DNA of 64,000 bases. Source: CAILZL01 sp049840395. Its GTDB lineage: Bacteria; Pseudomonadota; Gammaproteobacteria; Steroidobacterales; Steroidobacteraceae. Location of the stretch: positions 1,054,001 through 1,118,000 of the forward strand of contig JASGLD010000005.1 of NCBI GenBank assembly GCA_049840395.1, read 5' to 3'. Positions 8,665 through 16,108 of this stretch are shown piece after piece. The notes below the pieces were generated by a model. It had not been told where the DNA came from. It worked only from the letters and a program-made list of their open reading frames with translations, and did not search any database. The translations under genes and the position numbers were made by a program. The stretch's first letter is position 1; each line of letters opens with the position of its first letter.

Positions 8665-9741
8665 ATGTTGAAGAATCTACTATGGGGCATGCTGATTGCC
8701 GTCATCACGGCTACCGCATTTGCCGCTGACGCTCAGCGTTATACATTCTCATGGCCCTTGGATAATTCGGCCCCCGCGCCTCGCGGCGGCACCACGCGCG
8801 GTGCGCCCGTAGATCTGGATCAGCAGCCCTCTCAAGCATGGCTGGCGTTGCAACAGCAGAACCTCTCTACCTTCGAACGCGATCGTCGCGCGATTCTCGC
8901 GATGGCCGGCGCCTACCGATCCACCTTCGATTTTCTGGAAGTGTTGAGCTTTAGTACTGCTGCCACGCAACGTCCATATCAATCCTGGGGCACGGAAAAA
9001 GTTTATGTGGATAGCGACACCGGCAAAGCCATCAGCCTGGTTCACATTCTGGAAATGCGCATCGTGATGGGCGATGGCTCCCTCAGTGAGCCTATTGTCA
9101 CCAAGCATTGGCGTCAGGATTGGCAGTATGAGCCGGATAGCATGGTGGAGTATCGCGGTAACGCAACATGGCAACGACGTGCACTAAGCGGCAGTGAACG
9201 CAAAGGACGTTGGTTGCAAACTGTGTATCAAGTCGATGAGTCGCCGCGTTACGGCAGCTTAGGCGCATGGCAGCACAACAGCGCTTTCTCCACCTGGATC
9301 AGCGGCGACACCTGGCGACCGCTGCCACGACGTGAATGGAGCGCGCGTAAAGACTACGATGTACTGATTGGCACCAATCGTCACACCATTACCTCTACGG
9401 GTTGGGTGCAGGAAGAAAACAATCTCAAGACCAGGCTCGATAATGGCGCGCAACGTTATCTTGCGCGTGAATATGGTGTGGCGCGTTATGAGCGCATCAA
9501 GGATTTCAGTTTTGCCGAAGCCGACGAGTATTACAGCCAGACCAAGCTATTTTGGGATGAGGTGCGCGTTGCATGGAATGATTGGTTCAAGCGTGAGGGA
9601 ACTGTGCATCTACGCGGTCAGGTCGATCAATTGGAATTGTTCGCGCCTTTGTTCGAACATGCTGATGAATTGGCGAGTGGTAAGATTGGCGACGCTAACA
9701 ATCAAGCGGTGATAACACGAGCATTACAAGACATGCGCTGA
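8665..9741 (+). CDS. DUF6607-like secreted protein
   Basis: Exported protein of 358 residues with a signal peptide ending near 'TAFAAD'. The start of the mature chain ('YTFSWPLDNSAPAPRGGTT') and the middle ('ERDRRAILAMAGAYRSTFDFLE', 'KHWRQDWQYEP', 'RYGSLGAWQH') fit my recollection of DUF6607 proteins, which are found near TonB-dependent receptors and PepSY genes. Biochemical function is unknown. It is the last gene of the plus-strand iron cluster, 90 bases after the PepSY gene. The assignment rests on motif memory, not a search. Confidence 0.75.
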   Translation: MLKNLLWGMLIAVITATAFAADAQRYTFSWPLDNSAPAPRGGTTRGAPVDLDQQPSQAWLALQQQNLSTFERDRRAILAMAGAYRSTFDFLEVLSFSTAATQRPYQSWGTEKVYVDSDTGKAISLVHILEMRIVMGDGSLSEPIVTKHWRQDWQYEPDSMVEYRGNATWQRRALSGSERKGRWLQTVYQVDESPRYGSLGAWQHNSAFSTWISGDTWRPLPRREWSARKDYDVLIGTNRHTITSTGWVQEENNLKTRLDNGAQRYLAREYGVARYERIKDFSFAEADEYYSQTKLFWDEVRVAWNDWFKREGTVHLRGQVDQLELFAPLFEHADELASGKIGDANNQAVITRALQDMR

Positions 9742-9772
9742 TGTGGCGCGTTGAGATGCTCCTGTTCTGATT

Positions 9773-9811
9773 GCCCCCACCCTAACCCTCCCCCGTCGAA
9801 CGGGGGAGGGG
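9773..9811. repeat. Interspersed GC palindrome, copy 1 (ccctaaccctccccc family)
   Basis: gcccccaccctaaccctccc leads into a near-perfect hairpin: ccctcccccg-tcgaa-cgggggaggg (10 bp stem). It lies between two convergent stops (9741 plus, 9822 minus). The same left arm recurs at 27057 and, inverted, at 27148-27185; a related hairpin ends the window. It may work as a bidirectional terminator although no T-run follows. Confidence 0.8.
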
Positions 9812-9821
9812 ATGAGACGTA

Positions 9822-10418
9822 CTACTTAGTTGCGGGTGCGGGTGTACTGCCTGGCATCGGGCCTTTCAGGCCGCCCATGATCCATTCCGCCATGCCGGCG
9901 GGTTTATCTTTGAACGAAATGGCTTTGGCGGGCGAGGCATCCCAGTGATCGGTGATCTTACCGTTGACCACGCGGAAGATGTCGACACCTTCGCCATACA
10001 TGGTGACGTGGTCGGCGTTCACCGAGCTTTGCAGCGGGAACTCCAGTTTGTCGGTGTCCTTCAAGGGCGTGCCGCCCATGCGTACGAACATTGCAATGGA
10101 TTCTTCCACGGTGCCGCAGCGATCCGCGCCCTTGGTGACGATGTGGCCGTGATCGCACCAATCCTTGGATACATATTTTTCAAACGCTGCTTTGGCATTG
10201 CGCTCCACCATGGTCATGCAATTCCATTGGAATACGACTTTCTTGGCGGCGGTTTCCCTGGGGTGCTCGCCATAAGGCGTGATCGGTCCGGTGTCGCCCT
10301 TGGCGCAGATTTCCTTGGCTTGTTTGCCGGTGATCATATCGGCATGCGCCGCTGTGGTCATGGCAACGCTGGTCAGGATCAAGGCCGCTAACAGCTTGTA
10401 GCTCGGATGCAGTTTCAT
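9822..10418 (-). CDS. Secreted NTF2-like (SnoaL) protein
   Basis: 198 residues with a clear signal peptide (MKLHPSYKLL... ending 'AAHAD'). The mature part has the SnoaL/NTF2-like pattern seen in secreted polyketide-cyclase-like proteins: 'NAKAAFEKYVSKDWCDHGH' (the 'Y..pdYiqHnP' region), then 'VTMYGEGVDIFRVVNGKITDHWD', the family's 'D.fRv.dGKI.EHWD' signature. Four Cys are present (in EICAKG, WNCMTM, DWCDHG and DRCGT). Ligand and role are unknown. Its stop faces the DUF6607-like gene across the GC palindrome. Confidence 0.85.
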   Translation of the reverse strand: MKLHPSYKLLAALILTSVAMTTAAHADMITGKQAKEICAKGDTGPITPYGEHPRETAAKKVVFQWNCMTMVERNAKAAFEKYVSKDWCDHGHIVTKGADRCGTVEESIAMFVRMGGTPLKDTDKLEFPLQSSVNADHVTMYGEGVDIFRVVNGKITDHWDASPAKAISFKDKPAGMAEWIMGGLKGPMPGSTPAPATK

Positions 10419-10566
10419 GTGTCCCCCGTTATATGGTTTGAATCGGTTCGGCAGCGCCGAACCTGCATATTACGCAGCTGTTTTACGCTGTCGATGCGTT
10501 ACAGCGGTGTGCGCTTTAACCAAGTAGTTACCAGCATGATCGAGAACTAACAAACATCCATGTCCA

Positions 10567-11467
10567 TCAATGCTGGTATTTCTTTTCGCCAGCCTCAATG
10601 CTCAAGCTCAGACGATTTTGCTTGGGGGGCAACGGGCAGGTGGCGAACTCCGTGAAGGCGCAGGGTGGGTTGTAAGCCTTGTTGAAGTCCAGCCAGATAG
10701 GTTCGTTGCCGGGTTTGGGAATGTACAGGTAACGTCCCGCGCCATAGCTCTCGCGGCCGCTGCTGCCGTCGGTGAGCATTACAAACAATTGATCGTCCGA
10801 TGGGGATTCCAGAATGGCATCCAATCGCCACGAGTGACCCTCCTTGTTGAACACCAGTGCGCCCGGTGATTCCATCGCTTCGGTCATGCCCAGTATGTTG
10901 ATGATGTTGATGCGCTTGCTTGGCACATAAGGCTCGAAGCGTGCCTCGATGCGCCAGTCCATGCTGATGGGGAAATACTCCAAGCCGGCGAATTGCTTTC
11001 GTGCCGGATGTTCAATATCGCGCACACGAATGCCGTACTTGCCGCCGCGCTCAATTGCGTGAAAGCGTAATGAACCCACCGCGAGCAAGGTGGGGTCATC
11101 GGCGTTGTCGGCCACCAGATCGAATATGCGTAACCGCGTCGCCATCGTGAGTGACGCCACTGCGCGGGGCGGCAGTGAAACTGACCTTGCCCTCATGCAA
11201 CTCAAATGTGCCCACGGTGTTCTGCAATGCGGGATGATCCAACACCAATTGATTCTGCGTGCTGCGTCCGAAGCGATTGTCGCCTTCCTGCAACCAGAAC
11301 AGACCGGCCAGCGTCAGCCAGCCATCTTCACTGGTGAGGTTGGTCACGCGTTGCTCTCGCCAGGCTTCAATGGCGCGGGTTTCGTCTTCCAGTGAATCAA
11401 TGCTGCGATTGCAGCCGCCCAGCATTGTCAGCAATAAAACAACAGGCAAGGCTTTGCGAATGAGCAT
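10567..11467 (-). pseudogene. DUF1684 lipoprotein gene split by a frameshift
   Basis: Two overlapping minus-strand frames together make one DUF1684 protein of about 300 residues. The N-terminal part (from ATG 11467) has a lipoprotein signal with 'MLGGCN' and the family start 'EDGWLTLAGLFWLQEGDNRFG'. The C-terminal part carries 'LAVGSLRFHAIERGGKYGIRVRD' and the very conserved 'LDFNKAYNPPCAFTEFATC' and 'NRLSLSIEAGEK'. The conserved text passes from one frame to the other around 11128-11145, consistent with one extra base (a TT in 'GGTTACG' on the coding strand). It could be a true mutation or an assembly indel. No other damage is visible. Confidence 0.82.
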
Positions 11468-11605
11468 GACGGGACTCCAATGGCGGGCAGCACCGAGACT
11501 CCCCGAAATGTTAGTTTGTGTAAAGCTCTACACGCCAAGAAATAATGGCTTTATCGTTCGACGCTGCTGCGCATCAATCAATAAATCTAACGTTCGGGGG
11601 TAGGT

Positions 11606-12514
11606 ATGACGTATTCGACGCTGAAGTTGCCGAAGAGTTTATGGATGGCAGGCTTGCTGGGCCTGTTCGCGACCGGTTCGGCGTTGGCCGAAGTCACTTA
11701 TCTCAAGTGCGAAGTGCAGACCACTTTCCGCAAGCCCTATGTGCACGACACCGAATGGGTGCATGCGGAGAACAAGTACACCAAGTATTTCAAGCTTGAT
11801 AGCACGGCCAAGATGGTGTCGCACTACGATTGGCGTAAGGATGCCTATACACCGGTATGCAGCGACAAGAATACCTCCTGCGCTAAAGACTGGCAGGCGG
11901 GCGGCATCAATATCGACGCCACCAAGGCGGCCGACAATCCGATCGCGCCCTATATCGACTTTCGTCGTTCGGTGAAGATCAGCGACAAGCAAAGCAAGAT
12001 CAGCTACGTGATCGCAGACTATGGCCAGAGCAAGACTGGCAAACCCAATATGACCTGGACCTACGACGGTTCCTGTCAGGCCAGTGCCGCACCTACGCCG
12101 GTGAAGCGCAGTGCCGGTGGTGCCGGTGCGGTGCGTCCGCCGGAGAATCCCAACTACGAAAAGCCCACCGGCAACGCCATGCCGGTTAGCCAGGCCGAAG
12201 CCGATAAGGCATTGGCGGGTTATTACGGTAACACCATGACCGGTTACAGCGGCGGCGGTCATTGGTTCCACATGTGGTTCCTCGACAAGGGCCTGGCCTA
12301 TACCAGCGATGACGAAGACATCAGCAGCGAAGGCAAGCCCCGTCAGTGGTATGTGGGCAAGGATTCCACCGGTTATCGCCTGTGCAGCCAGCCCATTCCT
12401 GAGAAGGGCATTTCCGGTTGCTATCCACTACCGGTGCGCAAGGTGGGTGAAAGCTGGGTGCAGCAGGACATGGATGGCGCAGCCTACTTCTCACTGCTGC
12501 CAGGTAGGCAGTAA
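11606..12514 (+). CDS. Unknown secreted protein, 302 residues
   Basis: Signal peptide MTYSTLKLPK... with a hydrophobic core ending 'GSALAE'. Two halves are linked by a Pro/Ala/Gly-rich stretch at about 155-185. The first half contains 'YLKCEVQTTFRKPYVHDTEW' and ends 'TWTYDGSCQ'; the second contains 'WFHMWFLDKGLAYTSDDE' and 'GISGCYPLPVRKVGESW'. Six Cys in the mature chain suggest disulfides and periplasmic location. I do not recognise a family. It faces away from the split DUF1684 gene, so the 138 bases at 11468-11605 should hold both promoters. Confidence 0.8.
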   Translation: MTYSTLKLPKSLWMAGLLGLFATGSALAEVTYLKCEVQTTFRKPYVHDTEWVHAENKYTKYFKLDSTAKMVSHYDWRKDAYTPVCSDKNTSCAKDWQAGGINIDATKAADNPIAPYIDFRRSVKISDKQSKISYVIADYGQSKTGKPNMTWTYDGSCQASAAPTPVKRSAGGAGAVRPPENPNYEKPTGNAMPVSQAEADKALAGYYGNTMTGYSGGGHWFHMWFLDKGLAYTSDDEDISSEGKPRQWYVGKDSTGYRLCSQPIPEKGISGCYPLPVRKVGESWVQQDMDGAAYFSLLPGRQ

Positions 12515-12528
12515 CAGCCCAGAGCCGG

Positions 12529-12559
12529 GCGCAGGTTGAGTGTAATGCTCAACCTGCGC
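12529..12559 (+). terminator. Strong 12-bp hairpin between unknown secreted gene and phzF
   Basis: gcgcaggttgag-tgtaatg-ctcaacctgcgc is a perfect 12 bp stem with a 7-base loop, 14 bases after the stop at 12514. No T-run follows (gacaaac), so it is a weak candidate as an intrinsic terminator and may instead protect the upstream mRNA end. Confidence 0.5.
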
Positions 12560-12584
12560 GACAAACATCCAGTAAGGATGCCAG

Positions 12585-13487
12585 ATGATACGTGTGCAAC
12601 ATTGGGATGCATTCACCATACAACCCGGTACCGGCAACCCCGCGGGTATTGTTCTGGCAGCGCAGGGACTGTCCGACGATGACATGCAGGCGACCGCGGC
12701 AGCGGTCGGGTTCAACGATACGGCCTTTGTCCTACCCTCCAAGCATGCGGATTTTTGCATTCGTTATTTTGCGCCGCGTCGCGAAGTAGAGTTATGCGGT
12801 CACGCCACCATTGCCACTTTCGCTGCGTTGTATCACGCGGGTTTATTGCCGCAGGACAAGTTGCGCGATGGCTTTACGCTGGAAACCCGTGCCGGCATCC
12901 TGCCTATTGAAGTTCAAGTCACCGATGTGGCGCCGCTCATCATCATGAATCAAGGCGTGGCTAGCTTTGTTGAGTTCAACGGCGATCATCAAGCATTGGC
13001 AAATGCCATGGGCATCGATGCGCGCGATTTTCATCCGCGCCTACCAATCATTTATGGCAGCACCGGCAGATGGACGCTCCTGGTGCCGGTGACCGATTTG
13101 AGGGTGATGCAAGCTATGCGGCCCGCGCCGGAGCAGTTTGCCGCAGTATTGGCCGATATGTCTGGCGCCTCCATTCACCCTTTCTGTTTACAGACGCATG
13201 ATCCACGCGCGCAGCCTCATGCCAGGCACTTCTCGTCGCCTGCTTCCGGGATCTTGGAAGATGCGGTGACCGGCACGGCATCAGGTGTGCTGGGTGCTTA
13301 CTATCGTCGTTTCATTGCGCAGGATCCTAGCTACAACAGCGACAAGCCGTTAGTTATGGAGCAGGGCTACGAAGTTGATCGTCCCGGCAGCGTGCAGGTA
13401 TGGACGCAGCAGCGAGGTGAAGAGTGCCTGGTGCGTATTGCTGGCCATGCGGTGTTTGTCAGAGAAATGCAGATGCCTGCGGCTTGA
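12585..13487 (+). CDS. PhzF family isomerase
   Basis: 300-residue member of the PhzF/YddE family, soluble enzymes with two diaminopimelate-epimerase-like halves. Visible: N-terminal 'DAFTIQPGTGNPAGIVL', active-site region 'VGFNDTAFVLPS', 'RYFAPRREVELCGHATIATFAAL' (the conserved CGHAT histidine), and in the second half 'HFSSPASGILEDAVTGTASGVLGAYY' matching 'DPvTGSA'. The usual catalytic Glu of 'N-x-S-E-T-x-F' is Asp here (N-D-T), and the second-half motif is E-D-A rather than E-D-P. No phenazine genes are near, so this is a stand-alone isomerase of unknown substrate. Confidence 0.9.
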   Translation: MIRVQHWDAFTIQPGTGNPAGIVLAAQGLSDDDMQATAAAVGFNDTAFVLPSKHADFCIRYFAPRREVELCGHATIATFAALYHAGLLPQDKLRDGFTLETRAGILPIEVQVTDVAPLIIMNQGVASFVEFNGDHQALANAMGIDARDFHPRLPIIYGSTGRWTLLVPVTDLRVMQAMRPAPEQFAAVLADMSGASIHPFCLQTHDPRAQPHARHFSSPASGILEDAVTGTASGVLGAYYRRFIAQDPSYNSDKPLVMEQGYEVDRPGSVQVWTQQRGEECLVRIAGHAVFVREMQMPAA

Positions 13488-13584
13488 AACAGTAAAGCTG
13501 TGACTCAGAACAATGATTGCGGTCGCTCAGCCTCTGCCGCAGAGTTTCTCTGGTTTGCGCAGCATTACCAGTCTTGCCGCGCTT

Positions 13585-14160
13585 TTATTTATGCCCGTGC
13601 AGCTTAGCCTGGATATTCTCCAGCAAATTCAAGTTGGCAGTATCCAAAGTAACCGCATCGGCGGCGGCTTCTTTCAATAGCGCTTCAGTGCCGCCCGTGG
13701 CGTACTTCTGCGAATTGGCCAGAGCATCGCGCAGCGTCACCACCATCTGATCGATATATAACGTATCAAAATTGCTGCCGGCCTTCTCCAACTGATCGAA
13801 CATGGTCTTCTGCTCGGGGCGCAAGGTCTTGTCGGTTGCTTTCGCCACGGCGCGATCGGTGCCGAAGCCGTCATAGCCCTTCACGTGGTCGCGTACGATT
13901 TGTTGCGCAATCTGCTTCACTTCAGCGTTGTTCGACTTCCTCAGCGCCAGATTGCCGGCTTTGACAATGAAGGTATTGTTCGCGGTAGCTGAGTTGAGAA
14001 ATTCGCGGGTGGTGTCGGAATAACTTTGCGGCACTGAGGCTGCGGTGGCGGCGGGCGCCTGAGGTTCGGGGGGTAGCTTTTGCTTATCGGCTGCCATGCT
14101 GATTGAAGCGAAGCCCAAACTGGTAATCACAACGAAGCGTACAGCGTGGTTCCGGTTCAT
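13585..14160 (-). CDS. DUF4142 exported protein
   Basis: Starting at ATG 14160, eight bases after AGGAG, this encodes 191 residues with a signal peptide ending near 'SISMAAD'. The mature chain after a Pro/Ala stretch is the all-helical DUF4142 (ferritin-like fold) domain: 'TREFLNSATANNTFIVKAG', 'NAEVKQIAQQIVRDHVKGYD', 'FDTLYIDQMVVTLRDALA'. Members are exported and of unclear function; several are linked to stress or envelope phenotypes. An upstream in-frame codon would add six residues, but lacks a good ribosome site. Confidence 0.85.
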   Translation of the reverse strand: MNRNHAVRFVVITSLGFASISMAADKQKLPPEPQAPAATAASVPQSYSDTTREFLNSATANNTFIVKAGNLALRKSNNAEVKQIAQQIVRDHVKGYDGFGTDRAVAKATDKTLRPEQKTMFDQLEKAGSNFDTLYIDQMVVTLRDALANSQKYATGGTEALLKEAAADAVTLDTANLNLLENIQAKLHGHK

Positions 14161-14386
14161 GGCAGTGACTCCTGGCAATGAGGCGATATTCTTTGGGCTT
14201 CATGCTAGCGAAGCCCGCCGAGCGGACGATCAGCTGCCTGCGTGCCGGATCGTAGGATTGTGCTGACCCGAGCGCATTAACCGATTGCGTCATGTTCTTG
14301 TAACTTGCGACGGGTCTGATTTATTGTCGTTGCGACGTAAGTGTCGCTGAAGAATCGTAGGCAGCCGCCGACAAGGAATTATCATT

Positions 14387-15889
14387 ATGTGCACACGATG
14401 GGCTCTGCGGTGGTGTTTATTGGGCACCCTGCTGTCGGTAATGACGCCTGCGTCGGCACAGTTTCAGCGTGGTTGGGGCGGCGGCAATGGCAGCGATGTT
14501 GAATTGGTTGAGCGCTTTGACGCCAACAAGAACGGTTACCTGGATAAAGCAGAGCGCTACATCGCCTACGAAACAATCATCGGTGCAAAGCGCGGCAAGG
14601 TCGAGGCGCAGCCCATCATTAATGGCAAGTTAACGCCTGTACAGGTCAAAGTTTTTCCTCAGGACAAGCCACTTTACGATCCACTGACGCTGCGCACGGT
14701 GTTCCTCACTTTCGAGGACAACGATTGGGAAGCGCAGATGATTGCCTTCAAGGGCACAGACATCGACGTGCTGGCCACGGCAGTGGTCGATGGCAAGACT
14801 TACAAGAATGTGGGCGTGCATTTTCGCGGCAATACTTCCTTCCGCGAGGTGGACGAGGGCTACAAGCACTCGATGAAAGTGTCCTTCGATCTGGTCGACG
14901 GAAAACAAACCGTGCTGGGCTACAAGGCGTTGGAGTTGATGAATGCTGCCGCAGATGCCACCTTCCTGCGCAGCGTGTTGTATCTACAGCTCACGCGTGA
15001 TTACTTGCCCGCACCCAAGGCCAACTACATGCGTGTGGTCATCAATGGCGAGAACTGGGGCATCTATATCAACTCCCAGCCGTTCGGCAGTGACTTCGTT
15101 AAAGAGGCCACCGGCGCCAATGGTGCGCGTTGGAAGGTGCATGGCTCGCCCAGCGGTCATGGCGGGTTGGAATATCTGGGCGACAATCTGGACTACTACC
15201 GTTACGCCTATCAGATCACCAGCAAGGACAAGCCAGAGTCCTGGGCGGCGCTGATGAATCTATGCAAGGTGTTGAATCAAACGCCGGCCAATAAGTTGGA
15301 AGCTGCACTCAAGCCGCTATTGGATGTCGACGGCGTGCTGCGTTTTCTGGCCATCGACAATACCCTGGTGAATAACGATGGCTACTGGGTGCGCGGCAGC
15401 GACTACAGCATCTACCAAGATAAGGCCGGCATTTTTCATGTTACGCCGCATGATGTGAACGAAAGCATGCGTCCCATCGAACGACGTGGCTGGGGGAGTA
15501 ACGGCAGCAATAGCGCGGTGGGTCTTGATCCGTTGATCAGTGTTGCCGACTCTTCCAAGCCGTTGCTGAGCAAGCTGCTGGCCGTGCCTGCTTTGAAGCA
15601 GCGTTATCTTGGCTATGTGCGCGACATCACTAACAAGTGGCTGGACTGGAACAAAGTCGGGCCGATTGCCATGCAATACCAGGCACTGATCGCGCAGGAC
15701 ATAAAGGCTGATCGTCGCAAGTTGTATTCCAATGAAGGTTTTACCGCCGGTCTGACCCAGGACACCGGTGGCGAAGGCTTCGGCGCCATCAGCACTTCGG
15801 AGATCAGCATTAAGACCTTCTTGGAGCAGCGACGTGCTTATTTACTGAATTATTTTGCCGGCAGTGCTGCCAAGCGCGGTGGCGCTTAA
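14387..15889 (+). CDS. Secreted CotH kinase-like protein with EF-hand
   Basis: 500 residues; AAGGA lies upstream of the ATG. A signal peptide ends near 'PASAQF'. Just after it is an EF-hand-type loop, DANKNGYLDKAE (Asp45, Asn47, Asn49, Leu52, Glu56). The body is a CotH domain: 'TVFLTFEDNDWEAQM', 'YKNVGVHFRGNTSF', 'MKVSFD', 'LELMNAAADATFLRS', 'FLAIDNTLVNNDGYW' and 'HVTPHDVNESM'. CotH proteins are atypical protein kinases first described as Bacillus spore-coat proteins and widespread as secreted proteins; the substrate here is unknown. It is monocistronic, with no spore genes nearby. Confidence 0.88.
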   Translation: MCTRWALRWCLLGTLLSVMTPASAQFQRGWGGGNGSDVELVERFDANKNGYLDKAERYIAYETIIGAKRGKVEAQPIINGKLTPVQVKVFPQDKPLYDPLTLRTVFLTFEDNDWEAQMIAFKGTDIDVLATAVVDGKTYKNVGVHFRGNTSFREVDEGYKHSMKVSFDLVDGKQTVLGYKALELMNAAADATFLRSVLYLQLTRDYLPAPKANYMRVVINGENWGIYINSQPFGSDFVKEATGANGARWKVHGSPSGHGGLEYLGDNLDYYRYAYQITSKDKPESWAALMNLCKVLNQTPANKLEAALKPLLDVDGVLRFLAIDNTLVNNDGYWVRGSDYSIYQDKAGIFHVTPHDVNESMRPIERRGWGSNGSNSAVGLDPLISVADSSKPLLSKLLAVPALKQRYLGYVRDITNKWLDWNKVGPIAMQYQALIAQDIKADRRKLYSNEGFTAGLTQDTGGEGFGAISTSEISIKTFLEQRRAYLLNYFAGSAAKRGGA

Positions 15890-16108
15890 TTCCCGCTTCA
15901 GGTTTTCTGAACACTGCCGTTACTAGGGGTATCCCCGATTCGGGGCCGGCAGCAGGGTGGCCGCTATAACAATCGCACTTCAGGGGCAGGCTTTCCGCCA
16001 CCAAGGCAGATGGCCGCAACTTGTTGCGCGAGTACCCGAACTCACAAAGCTACGGACAGATTGTAAGTCCGGGCCTGTTTAGGTTTAGTGCTTTGAGGTC
16101 TGCACGCT

